Shown here in pieces: positions 1-8,254 of a stretch of DNA of 64,000 nt. The position numbers and the translations under genes were made by a program. How positions within the stretch are numbered: position 1 is the stretch's first letter; each line of letters opens with the position of its first letter. Below the pieces are notes generated by a model. It searched no databases. It was not told the origin of the DNA and saw only the letters and a program-made list of their open reading frames with translations. The stretch is from Martinezella multihospitum (GTDB lineage: Bacteria > Pseudomonadota > Alphaproteobacteria > Rhizobiales > Rhizobiaceae), in NCBI RefSeq assembly GCF_900094585.1, contig NZ_FMAG01000013.1:1-64000 (forward strand). Reading direction: 5' to 3'.

Positions 1-1
1 C

Positions 2-406
2 GGCGACGATATCGTGCCCTATCTCGTCAACATGACGAAGCGTGGGGCCGACCAGATCGGCGGCGCCGACTACACTTTCGACTGCACGGGCAACACCAAG
101 GTGATGCGCCAGGCACTGGAGGCAAGCCATCGCGGCTGGGGCAAGTCCGTGGTCATCGGCGTTGCCGGCGCCGGCCAGGAGATTTCGACGCGTCCATTCC
201 AGCTGGTGACGGGCCGCTCGTGGATGGGCACGGCCTTCGGCGGCGCGCGTGGCCGTACCGATGTTCCGAAGATCGTCGACTGGTACATGGAGGGCAAGAT
301 CCAGATCGATCCGATGATCACCCACACCATGCCGCTCGAAGACATCAACAAGGGCTTTGAGCTCATGCACTCCGGAAAGAGTGTCAGAGGCGTCGTGGTT
401 TACTGA
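2..406 (+). CDS. Class III alcohol dehydrogenase / S-(hydroxymethyl)glutathione dehydrogenase, C-terminal part
   Basis: This reading frame enters from the left edge and stops at 404-406, so only the last ~134 residues are present. The segment matches the C-terminal half of zinc-dependent medium-chain alcohol dehydrogenases of the class III (glutathione-dependent formaldehyde dehydrogenase) type: the end of the Rossmann domain (DYTFDCTGN, VVIGVAGAGQEI), the loop GRSWMGTAFGGARGRTDVP, and the end HSGKSVRGVVVY. These enzymes oxidise S-hydroxymethylglutathione with NAD in the cytoplasm. The zinc ligands and N-terminus lie outside the window. The 139 bases after it, before the psiF-like gene, hold no gene; a weak GC hairpin at 483-505 is the only structure there. 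Confidence 0.9.
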   Translation, partial: GDDIVPYLVNMTKRGADQIGGADYTFDCTGNTKVMRQALEASHRGWGKSVVIGVAGAGQEISTRPFQLVTGRSWMGTAFGGARGRTDVPKIVDWYMEGKIQIDPMITHTMPLEDINKGFELMHSGKSVRGVVVY

Positions 407-545
407 AGGCGCAGGCGACCTTGCCGGAATTTTTTGGCGGTCCGAGCGACGGATAAGCCAAGGATCATCGTTCAAGACGTACGCCGGCCTCGTGATGAGG
501 TCGGCGGCTTGAACATGAATGGCCTTCAGGCAAAAGGATATGCCC

Positions 546-917
546 ATGACCAGCAAGCTGCTAAGTGCGACCGCCGCCGCTCTCTTCGCCCTGTCTTCCG
601 CAACCGTGGTCTTCGCGCAAACGACGACACCAGCGACGACCGCAACGCCAGCTCCCGCCACAACTCCTTCCACATCGGCTCCATCGTCGACCATGCCGTC
701 GAAGGATGAGATCAAGACGGCACGGCAAGCCTGCCGGCAGGATGCGACGGGGCAAGGCCTCAAGGGCGAGGCACGCAAGGACGCAGTCAAAAGCTGCTTG
801 CAGCAGAAGTATCCGGTCCTGGCAAAGCGCAAGACCTGTCATGACGAAGGCACCACCAAAGGTCTGGAGAAGAAAGCATTGCGCGATTACGTCAAGCAGT
901 GCATCACCGCGAGCTGA
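546..917 (+). CDS. PsiF-like small exported protein
   Basis: A 123-residue protein. I chose ATG 546 because AAGGA at 533-537 is well spaced from it and because a standard signal peptide (MTSKLL, then an Ala/Leu/Phe core ending VVFAQ) starts there; in-frame ATGs at 519 and 540 are less likely. After a Thr/Ala/Pro-rich linker come two copies of the short cysteine-containing repeat of the PsiF family: TARQACRQDATGQGLKG...CLQQKYP and KRKTCHDEGTTKGLEKKALRDYVKQCI. PsiF of E. coli is phosphate-starvation inducible and of unknown function. I see no obvious Pho box just upstream. Periplasmic location is inferred from the signal peptide. Confidence 0.8.
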   Translation: MTSKLLSATAAALFALSSATVVFAQTTTPATTATPAPATTPSTSAPSSTMPSKDEIKTARQACRQDATGQGLKGEARKDAVKSCLQQKYPVLAKRKTCHDEGTTKGLEKKALRDYVKQCITAS

Positions 918-1056
918 ACAAGCGGTCCACGATCACGGATCCGCACTGGAACGGTTACGCAATGACAGTCCGCTCTACGGGGCGGGCTACTTGCCTCGCG
1001 CATCACCGTACCGCCTCACGCCCCCCTTTTCCTCAAGCGCAAGCCTCCTTATCTCC

Positions 1057-1995
1057 TTGGCAAGGATATCAATTTCAGGGCGCGACGTGCTTTTCCATCC
1101 CGATAGACTTTCATTCGGCATAGTTCTGCCGGCGCAAACGAGAATTGCCGCCGACATAGAGTTCGATACTCAGCTCGGCATCGCAGCCCAAGCCGATAAA
1201 TTGGGTTTCGATGCGCTGTGGGTGAGGGATGTTCCCCTTAACAGTGAAAGCTATCCCGATCCGATCGGGCATGCCGACCCCTGGGTCTTCCTCGGAGCTC
1301 TAGCCGCTTCCACATCGAAGATAGCGCTGGCGACAGGCGCGATCGTGTTGCCTTTGCGGCATCCGCTCCATATCGCCAAGGCCGCGCTGTCCATTGCCTC
1401 TCTGTCGAAGGGGCGATTCGTCCTCGGTCTCGGCTCGGGAGACCGACCGAGCGAATATGACGTTTTCGGAGAGGATATTGAGAACCGCAAGGCGCTCTTT
1501 CAATCGCATTGGGAGCGCCTCGCCGCTGCGCTTAGTCCGGATCAGAAGGTCATCGATGAAAGCGATCGTGTGCGAAACGAGTTCGCCATCAGGCCTGCGC
1601 TGCAACAACCACCCATTCCCATGGTGGCGGTCGGTTCATCGTCGCAATCCCTCGAATGGATCGCCCGCCAGGCGACAGCCTGGATGACCTATTACCGGCC
1701 GCTACCCGTTCAGAAAGACCGGTTGGCGCTTTGGCATAATGCCCAGGCTAAGGTAACCAAGGATTTTCGCGGCTTCGGCCAGTCCATGGTCCTTGATCTG
1801 CTCGATAACCCTCAGGCCAGCTATGAGGAGATCAATCTCGGCGGCAGAACCGGCAGGCGAGGGCTGATCGCCGCCTTGTCGGCGATGCGTGAAGCGGGCA
1901 TTCATCATGTCGCCTTCAATCTTGTCGCGCAGGGACGCCCGGCCGGGGAAACCATGGAAGAGATCGCCACGGATATTCTGCCGGCCATGCGATAG
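1057..1995 (+). CDS. LLM-class flavin-dependent oxidoreductase (luciferase-like, BA3436-type)
   Basis: A luciferase-like monooxygenase of about 310 residues. The core LSFGIVLPAQ, the stretch DKLGFDALWVRDVPL and the signature IVLPLRHPLHIAKAALSI...SKGRFVLGLGSGDRPSEY are typical of the bacterial luciferase superfamily subgroup TIGR03571. These proteins bind F420 or FMN in a TIM barrel; the substrate is unknown. The frame is open far upstream (to 565) over the psiF gene, so the start is uncertain: TTG 1057 or GTG 1087 (just after CAGGG) both give a normal N-terminus, and no ATG lies nearby. It stands alone, 107 bases before the next gene. Confidence 0.75.
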   Translation: MARISISGRDVLFHPDRLSFGIVLPAQTRIAADIEFDTQLGIAAQADKLGFDALWVRDVPLNSESYPDPIGHADPWVFLGALAASTSKIALATGAIVLPLRHPLHIAKAALSIASLSKGRFVLGLGSGDRPSEYDVFGEDIENRKALFQSHWERLAAALSPDQKVIDESDRVRNEFAIRPALQQPPIPMVAVGSSSQSLEWIARQATAWMTYYRPLPVQKDRLALWHNAQAKVTKDFRGFGQSMVLDLLDNPQASYEEINLGGRTGRRGLIAALSAMREAGIHHVAFNLVAQGRPAGETMEEIATDILPAMR

Positions 1996-2104
1996 CCTCA
2001 GTAAATTGCCCTCGATGGCGGCGTCATGGAAATCATGTCCATGCAACGCTGGCTTTTGCAGCTCTCGCCACCTATCTTTCGGCTGAAACCAAAAAGGGCC
2101 GACA

Positions 2105-3409
2105 TTGCTTCTCGAAATTTCTATCGTCATCGTTCTCACTCTGCTTAACGGCGTGCTTGCCATGTCGGAATTGGCGATCGTCTCATCCCGTCCAGCCCGC
2201 CTGAAGGTGCTTTCCGACCAAGGCAGCAGAGGTGCGACCATGGCGATGAGACTTGCGGAAGAGCCGGGCCGCTTCCTTTCAACCGTGCAGATCGGCATCA
2301 CGCTCGTCGGCGTCCTGTCCGGCGCGTTCTCGGGCGCCACACTCGGCGCTCGGCTGTCGGGCTGGCTTGCCGCCCAAGGTCTTTCGGTCGCAGCCGCCGA
2401 TGCTATCGGCGTCGGTTCCGTCGTGGTCGCCATCACCTATCTATCGTTGATCATCGGCGAGCTCGTGCCGAAGCAGGTCGCTCTGCGGGCGCCGGAAGCG
2501 GTCGCCAGCAAGGTCGCGCCGGCCATGGTGTTTCTTTCCCGGGCCGCAGCGCCGCTCGTCTGGTTGCTCGACATCTCGGGACGGCTGGTTCTGAGCGCAC
2601 TCGGACAATCCGGCAAGGCCGCGGATGGTGTCAGCGACGAGGAAATCAAGACGGTTCTGGCGGAAGCGCAAAGCGCTGGCGTCATCGCGACGGAAGAGCA
2701 GGCGATGATCTCGGGCGTCATGCGGTTGGCCGACCGAACCGCAAGAGCATTGATGACACCACGCCGCGACGTGGAGGTCATCGATATCGAGGACGGTTTC
2801 GACGAGGTCCGCGAGCAGTTGCGCCGCACCGAGAAGGCGCGGCTACCGTTGCGCAAGGACAGCTCCGATGAAATCGTCGGCGTGCTGACAACCAGCGATT
2901 TCTTCGATGCGCTGGCCTCCGACGGTCAGGCCGACATTCTGAAGCTTGCCAAGCAGGTGCCGATCGTTTCGGACCTTTCTAGCGCCCTTGACGTTGTCAA
3001 GGCGCTGCGCCGTTCTTCTTCGCATATGGTGCTGGTCTATGATGAATACGGCCACTTCGAAGGTGTTATCACATCAGGCGATATCCTCGAAGCCATCCTG
3101 GGAGCCGTTCAGGAGGAAACCGATGCCGGCGGTGAGCAGGCTCTCGTCCGCCGCCACGACGGCAGCTATCTCGTGTCCGGCTGGATGCCTATCGACGAGT
3201 TCGCCGATTTCATGAACCTGCCGATCGAAGACGATCGCGACTACCAGACGGTCGCAGGCTTCGTGCTGCAGGAGCTGCGCCATCTTCCGGATGTGGGCGA
3301 GAGTTTTTCGAAGAACGGCTGGCGCTTCGAGGTCGTGGATCTCGATGGTCGTAGGATCGACAAGCTGCTGGTGAGCGCGGACGACGCCACTCGCGGAGCC
3401 GATCACTGA
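2105..3409 (+). CDS. CorC/HlyC (CNNM/UPF0053) family membrane protein with CBS domains
   Basis: A 434-residue inner-membrane protein starting at TTG 2105 after AAAGGGC. Domain order is typical: the DUF21/CNNM membrane domain (~1-190) with hydrophobic segments including ISIVIVLTLLNGVLAMSELAIVSS and the motif GELVPKQVALRAPE; a CBS pair (~215-330) starting MTPRRDVEVIDIEDGF and containing VLVYDEYGHFEGVITSGDIL; and a CorC_HlyC C-terminal domain (~350-427). The family is linked to magnesium/cobalt efflux and was historically annotated as hemolysin. Length and domains are complete. It converges with the nucleotidyltransferase gene downstream. Confidence 0.9.
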   Translation: MLLEISIVIVLTLLNGVLAMSELAIVSSRPARLKVLSDQGSRGATMAMRLAEEPGRFLSTVQIGITLVGVLSGAFSGATLGARLSGWLAAQGLSVAAADAIGVGSVVVAITYLSLIIGELVPKQVALRAPEAVASKVAPAMVFLSRAAAPLVWLLDISGRLVLSALGQSGKAADGVSDEEIKTVLAEAQSAGVIATEEQAMISGVMRLADRTARALMTPRRDVEVIDIEDGFDEVREQLRRTEKARLPLRKDSSDEIVGVLTTSDFFDALASDGQADILKLAKQVPIVSDLSSALDVVKALRRSSSHMVLVYDEYGHFEGVITSGDILEAILGAVQEETDAGGEQALVRRHDGSYLVSGWMPIDEFADFMNLPIEDDRDYQTVAGFVLQELRHLPDVGESFSKNGWRFEVVDLDGRRIDKLLVSADDATRGADH

Positions 3410-3505
3410 GACTCATCCGAAAGGCGGTCCGTCGTTTCGTCACGGATATGCCGGCATCGGATCGGTTTCAAAATTGCCTCCGCCCGAGTTTCGAAGCGAC
3501 TTTGG

Positions 3506-4228
3506 TTAGCAGTAGCCGAGTATGGCAAGGATCGACTTGGGAGACGCTACCGCGAAGTGTGCTGTGTCGCGGCAATGACGGCAGCCTGCGTGTGAATCCG
3601 TGCAATAGACTTGCCTTGCAAGCTTTCCGGTCTGTCGTTCCATGGCGTCGGCAATCTGAACCGCCGCTTCGGCATATGTCAAAGGATCCATCTCCCGGCG
3701 CTGATCCTGCCAAGCTGTTTCAACGAGGTCCATATCTACCGCCTGCCTCGCACGAATATGATCGTCAGCACATTTGGGCGGGACTGAATCACCTCTGCTA
3801 AAGCCCATCATTTCCAAAGCAATGCGGCAGGCAAGGTCTTCGACAGCGACGACCTTGATCGTCAGGTCGCCAATCAGCGCAGGTCTGGTCCGCGCTAACG
3901 TATCACCGCACGCGCTAAACACGTCGACGCGCACACGCTGGTTTGGTTCCACAAGCTGGATGGCCAGCTTACCTAATGGACGATCCGGATGTGCATGGCT
4001 AATCATAAATGCCGAGGCGAGGGTCGACGGCAATGCCTCGAACGTCGAGGCGACAATATCGATATCGCTGAAAGCGCGCTGACGGCCAAGCTCAGAACCA
4101 AGACTTGGCTCCAATGCTATTCCTCCGGTGAGGGCATAATCCAGACTGCAGGCGTTCAACTTCTGGAGCACAGAAATAACCCGTTGGGCATCAGCCGCTT
4201 CCAAGAACGGATCAAGTCGCATTGCCAT
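3506..4228 (-). CDS. Nucleotidyltransferase-fold protein (AbiEii-like/orphan)
   Basis: About 240 residues. Counting from the ATG at 4228, the catalytic pattern of the DNA polymerase beta-type nucleotidyltransferase fold is intact: GG at residues 35-36 (LTGGIALE), DxD at 55-57 (FSDIDIVAS) and a third carboxylate at D102 (VRVDVF). The layout resembles AbiEii/DUF1814-type NTases that transfer NMP to tRNA or protein as toxins, but no AbiEi-like antitoxin flanks it, so a toxin role is only a possibility. A GTG 27 bases upstream (4255) is an alternative start. The C-terminal ~70 residues are rich in Cys and His (YCTDSHAGCRHCRDTAH) and I do not recognise them. Confidence 0.65.
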   Translation of the reverse strand: MAMRLDPFLEAADAQRVISVLQKLNACSLDYALTGGIALEPSLGSELGRQRAFSDIDIVASTFEALPSTLASAFMISHAHPDRPLGKLAIQLVEPNQRVRVDVFSACGDTLARTRPALIGDLTIKVVAVEDLACRIALEMMGFSRGDSVPPKCADDHIRARQAVDMDLVETAWQDQRREMDPLTYAEAAVQIADAMERQTGKLARQVYCTDSHAGCRHCRDTAHFAVASPKSILAILGYC

Positions 4229-4433
4229 TTCCGAATCACTCCGCGCGTGGAACACGCCATTCGCTGATAGTGGAATGCAAGGCTCCCATATTTCGAGGCG
4301 AACGCAACGGACAAAGCCACGTTTTATCCCGAAGAACCGCAGTTTGCCGACATACGTTTCGCGTCAAAAAGACAAGGCTCACCAGATTGGCTTAAGTTCC
4401 ATAACATAGATTATCTGATTTTCGGCTGTGGCC

Positions 4434-4474
4434 GCAAAGTTGAAGTGTCCTGTTTCTGCAAAGTTGGAATGTCA
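4434..4474 (+). repeat. Direct repeat at the left end of the IS remnant
   Basis: GCAAAGTTGAAGTGTCC (4434-4450) recurs as GCAAAGTTGGAATGTCA (4458-4474), 24 bases later, immediately upstream of a truncated ISNCY-type transposase. This is the expected place for the IS terminus and transposase-binding repeats. The matching right end was not found in the window. Confidence 0.45.
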
Positions 4475-4508
4475 CTCTCCCCGGGTTTGATGACCTGGGA
4501 GATTGCGG

Positions 4509-4758
4509 ATGGGATTGATTGCGATGAGCGAGCGCGATCTGCAGCGGATCGAGATTTTGTCGAAGGTGGTCGATGGTCGGATGACGATGGTGTCGGCTTC
4601 GCATGTGCTTGATCTGAGTACGCGCCAGGTCCGCCGTCTTCTGGAGCGGATGCGCACTGGCGGTGCCGCGTCGATCCGGCATAAGGCGATCGGCCGGACG
4701 TCGAACAACCGGATCAGTGACGGCGTTCGCGATTACGCGGTGACGCTGGTTTGCGAAA
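4509..4758 (+). pseudogene. Truncated ISNCY-family transposase (5' remnant)
   Basis: The first ~83 residues (MGLIAMSERDLQRIEI ... GVRDYAVTLVCE) are the N-terminal helix-turn-helix region of ISNCY (ISRj2/IS1202-type) transposases, including LSTRQVRRLLERMR and a K-A-x-GRTSNNRIS segment. The homology then stops near 4756: the following residues up to the stop at 4835 are unrelated, and the DDE catalytic domain of the full ~450-residue protein is missing. The element is therefore dead. It sits between the nucleotidyltransferase and the EamA gene, and the other end is lost. The 116 bases from 4759 to the EamA stop hold nothing I recognise. Confidence 0.75.
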
Positions 4759-4874
4759 TGCCTTCGCCCCTCTCTGATCGTCGTCGCCTTCATCCTCTCG
4801 TCGAGCGCAAGGTTCCAATCAAGGATACCCGGTAGCCCGCACGTCTCGGCAGCCTGCCGCGCGATGCGACTGCC

Positions 4875-5789
4875 TCAATGTCCATCCCGAGGAACAGCGT
4901 CTTTCGGCACCGTATCGACCAGATTCTTCCGATGGAAAATGAAAAGCCCGGCAAGGACGATGATGACAGAGCCGATGACGATCTGGGTGTCGGGAATATC
5001 GCCGAAGAAAAGGAAGCCCAGTACAATCGCCCAGACAAGCAGGCTGTATTGCAGCGGAGCTAGGAGCGACGCCGGAGCAAGCTTCAAGGATCGGGTTATC
5101 AGCATATGGGCGCTGCCGGCGACGATGCCGAGAGCAAGCATGGCGCCAAGATCGAGCGCGGATGCCGAGCGCCAGTCGCCAATGCTCAGCACCAAACCGG
5201 TGATGAGCGCGCCGACCGTCTGCCACGCGACAAGCGTCGCATCGGCCGTCTGCCGCAGCCGCCGCCCGAGTACCAGGGTCAATGCGAATGCAAGGCTGCC
5301 GCCAAGGCCGAAAAGTGACGGCCAGGAAAACATTGCCGCCGAAGGTCTAAGGGCGATCAATACACCGATAAAGCCGACGAAAACCGCCAGCCAGCGCCGC
5401 CAGCCGATCCTCTCATTCAGGAAGAAATGTGAGATCGCCGCCACATAGATGGGACCAGCCATATAGAAGGTCATGACATCGGCAAGCGGCAGATAGGCGA
5501 CAGCGGCGTAAAAGAGAGCGACGTCGAGCGTTGTCACGACGACACGCAAAAGCTGCAACGGCGGCCGTTCGAGGCGAAAAAGCGCGTCGCTGCCCTGCCG
5601 CGCGATCATCGGCGCCAGAATAATGAACGAACCGAAAGAGCGGATCACCAGAATCTGGCCGACGGAGAAACTCGCAACGAGCCACTTGCCCATGGCGTCG
5701 TTCAGAGAAAACAGGAAGTCGCCGAAAAGCATCATCAGCATGCCGGCAAGCACAAGATTGCCGCTTATTACGGCTTTGCCCACGCGCAT
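4875..5789 (-). CDS. DMT superfamily (EamA) transporter
   Basis: A membrane protein of about 304 residues made of two EamA repeats of five hydrophobic helices each (first from LVLAGMLMMLFGDFLFSLND, second from SLFGLGGSLAFALTLVLGRR), ending in HRKN and a charged tail. I chose ATG 5789 (MRVGKA) over 5825 because AAGGA stands nine bases before it and the length then matches the family. These exporters move metabolites or amino acids across the inner membrane; the substrate cannot be read from sequence. It is divergent from the GGDEF-EAL gene. Confidence 0.85.
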   Translation of the reverse strand: MRVGKAVISGNLVLAGMLMMLFGDFLFSLNDAMGKWLVASFSVGQILVIRSFGSFIILAPMIARQGSDALFRLERPPLQLLRVVVTTLDVALFYAAVAYLPLADVMTFYMAGPIYVAAISHFFLNERIGWRRWLAVFVGFIGVLIALRPSAAMFSWPSLFGLGGSLAFALTLVLGRRLRQTADATLVAWQTVGALITGLVLSIGDWRSASALDLGAMLALGIVAGSAHMLITRSLKLAPASLLAPLQYSLLVWAIVLGFLFFGDIPDTQIVIGSVIIVLAGLFIFHRKNLVDTVPKDAVPRDGH

Positions 5790-6111
5790 ACTATTTTGTC
5801 CTTGCGAATCCAGCGTTTCCACCACCTGCGCTTTAGCCGGTTTTGCCCCCTGCCCGCAATGGCATTCATTGCCGACGGTTCATCCCGGAAAATCCATTGG
5901 CTTTCACTATGTAAGCGCTTGCGCACCCGTTGGGACAGACGCGCTCTTCCTGTAAAACTTGAGCGGATGTTTATAAATTCGGTTATATGATAACATTTAT
6001 GTGAACAGAGAAACCAACCCTCGCCTGCGACGAAGGTCGACATGCCTATACGCTTTCATTGTTGCAGAATTGCCTGCCGATATTGTCCACTTGCCGGGTG
6101 AGAGAACATAA
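5790..6111. other. Intergenic region, EamA / GGDEF-EAL
   Basis: These 322 bases between divergent genes must hold both promoters. A short AT-rich stretch at 5970-6000 contains an inverted repeat GTTAT-ATG-ATAAC (5982-5994), a possible regulator site. I see no RNA gene and no convincing ORF. Confidence 0.4.
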
Positions 6112-8208
6112 ATGATGCAGCCGCCGGATGGATCGCCAGAGCCTAAGCACCGAGATCAAGACGGTGAGGACGAGCAGGTCCGCGAGCCGTTTGAATCGCT
6201 TCAGGCTCGGTATCTGTCTCTCGCCGAGCGTTACGAATGGCTCGAGGCGATGATCAACTACGTGCCGGACTATATCTATGCCAAGGACAGGGGCGGCCGG
6301 TTCCTTTTTGCCAACATGGCGATCGTCCTCAACAATGGTTTCACGCATGTCGACGAACTGATCGGCCTTACCGACGCCGAAATTCACCCGATGGCCGACG
6401 CCCACAAGATCGAAGAAGTCGAACGACAGGTGATGGAAAGCGGCAAAGCCGATCTCGGCGTCGAAGAGCGGCGCCTCAAGGGTGAAGGCTGGCTCATGAT
6501 GTCGCGAGTGCCGCTGCGCGATAGAAACGGCAATATCATCGGCGTCGTCGGAGCATCCCGCGATATTTCCGCTCGAAAACGGGCGGAAAAATTGATGAGC
6601 GCTCAAACGAAACTTCTGCAGGATGTGGCCCGAGGCGTCGATCTCGATGTGTTTCTCAAGGAGGCCCGGATGCTTCTTGAGGGCTTGCTCAATGGCAGAC
6701 GGGTCAGTTTCGCTCTCGACGGCGAGCAAGCCGAGTCCCTTGCCGGCGACATCCTGGAATTTCCCATTTTCTCGCGGGACGGTGGCCAGCATGGGGCCTT
6801 GGTAACGGTGCAAACCGATGGCGATGAAGCCGGACTTATGGAATTCTTCGCTGGCATAGCGCAGACAGTTGGAATAGCCATCGATCGCTATCGGGACATC
6901 GCCCATATTGCCTATCTGGCCGAACATGATGCGCTCACCGGCCTGCCCAACCGCATGTTGCTCGACCGCAAGCTCAGCGCCCTGCTCGAAAAAGCAGCAC
7001 GGAAGCGAAGGTCTCTGGCCGTTGCCTTTGTCGACCTGGACAATTTCAAGCTGGTGAACGACACCCTAGGCCATGCGGCTGGCGACGAATTGCTGACGGT
7101 GGTTGCGCAGCGCATATCGACCCATGTCGGCGCTCGCGGCATCGTGTCTCGGATCGGCGGCGATGAATTCATCATCGTTCTCGAAGAGAACTCTGAGCCG
7201 ATATATGAAAGGCTCGCGGCGGTTCTGGCAGACATATCCAAGCCAATGACCATCCAGGGGGTTGAAATCCGCGTGGGCTGCAGCATTGGTGTGGCTTGCG
7301 CCATGGAGCATGGCAAGACGGCCTCGGAACTGTTCGCGAATGCCGACATGGCTCTCTATCGTGCCAAGGAAGCGGGGCGCAACGCCATTCGACTGTTCAC
7401 GCCGGCCATGGCGGAGGACGCCCGCAACAAGCTGATTCGCATCGAAGAATTACGGCGTGCCGTGGAGCGGGACGAATTCGTGCTGCATTATCAGCCGCAA
7501 AAGGAAGTACGCAGCGGCAAGGTCATCGGCGTCGAGGCCCTTGTGCGGTGGCAGCATCCTACTCAGGGCTTATTGCTGCCCGGCGCCTTCATTCCGCTCG
7601 CCGAGGAAACGGGACTCATCGTCCCGCTCGGCGAAATCGTTCTGCGCAAAGCCTGCCAGCAAGCGCGGCTATGGCAGGATCGTGATCTGCCCGCACTGCG
7701 TATGGGCGTTAACGTATCGGCCCGGCAATTCCTGGAGAGTTCGCTGACGAACCAGGTCGCATCCGCGCTGCAATCGGCGGGTCTCGATCCGCAATGGCTC
7801 GAGCTCGAATTGACGGAAAGCTTGATCATGCGTGATGTCGAAGGCGCCATTGAGCGGATGCATGAGCTGAAGAAGCTAGGTGTCAGCCTCGCGATTGATG
7901 ATTTCGGCACCGGATATTCAAGCCTGAGTACCCTCAGGCGCTTTCCGCTTTCCCGGTTGAAAATCGATAGATCGTTCATTGCCGATATTCCGGAAAAGCC
8001 CGGCGATATGGCCATTACCTCCGCTATCGTATCGCTTGGCAGAACACTCGATCTGGAAGTCGTAGCGGAAGGCGTCGAGACCGAGGAGCAGGCCCGTTTT
8101 CTCGAAGGTGCCGGATGCGAACTGCTTCAGGGTTATCTGTTCGCCCGGCCCCTTCCTTCCTCCGAGATCGAAAGCATGATTGCCGGAACCGCTGCGAAAG
8201 CTAGGTAG
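6112..8208 (+). CDS. PAS-GGDEF-EAL cyclic-di-GMP protein
   Basis: A 698-residue protein without membrane segments. Order: PAS domain (~43-155, with ISARKRAE leading out), a divergent GAF-like region (~165-260, with GIAQTVGIAIDRY), GGDEF (~268-430) and EAL (~440-690). The diguanylate cyclase motif is intact (GGDEF at 349-353). The phosphodiesterase motif is intact (EALVRW at 475-480) and so is the metal-binding loop DDFGTGYSSL (~597). An allosteric RxxD I-site before GGDEF is absent (RGIV instead), so product inhibition is unlikely. The net activity, synthesis or hydrolysis of c-di-GMP, cannot be predicted. It is a single gene, convergent with the lactonase gene. Confidence 0.92.
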   Translation: MMQPPDGSPEPKHRDQDGEDEQVREPFESLQARYLSLAERYEWLEAMINYVPDYIYAKDRGGRFLFANMAIVLNNGFTHVDELIGLTDAEIHPMADAHKIEEVERQVMESGKADLGVEERRLKGEGWLMMSRVPLRDRNGNIIGVVGASRDISARKRAEKLMSAQTKLLQDVARGVDLDVFLKEARMLLEGLLNGRRVSFALDGEQAESLAGDILEFPIFSRDGGQHGALVTVQTDGDEAGLMEFFAGIAQTVGIAIDRYRDIAHIAYLAEHDALTGLPNRMLLDRKLSALLEKAARKRRSLAVAFVDLDNFKLVNDTLGHAAGDELLTVVAQRISTHVGARGIVSRIGGDEFIIVLEENSEPIYERLAAVLADISKPMTIQGVEIRVGCSIGVACAMEHGKTASELFANADMALYRAKEAGRNAIRLFTPAMAEDARNKLIRIEELRRAVERDEFVLHYQPQKEVRSGKVIGVEALVRWQHPTQGLLLPGAFIPLAEETGLIVPLGEIVLRKACQQARLWQDRDLPALRMGVNVSARQFLESSLTNQVASALQSAGLDPQWLELELTESLIMRDVEGAIERMHELKKLGVSLAIDDFGTGYSSLSTLRRFPLSRLKIDRSFIADIPEKPGDMAITSAIVSLGRTLDLEVVAEGVETEEQARFLEGAGCELLQGYLFARPLPSSEIESMIAGTAAKAR

Positions 8209-8254
8209 ATATTTGCCCAAGAGCGGCTTGATGCTTGCCGCATGCGGGCGCGTC

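Noticed and set aside
565..1056. N-terminal extension of the LLM oxidoreductase frame over the psiF gene
   Set aside because: Arg/Pro/Ser-rich out-of-frame translation of psiF; family proteins start near LFHPDRLSFG.
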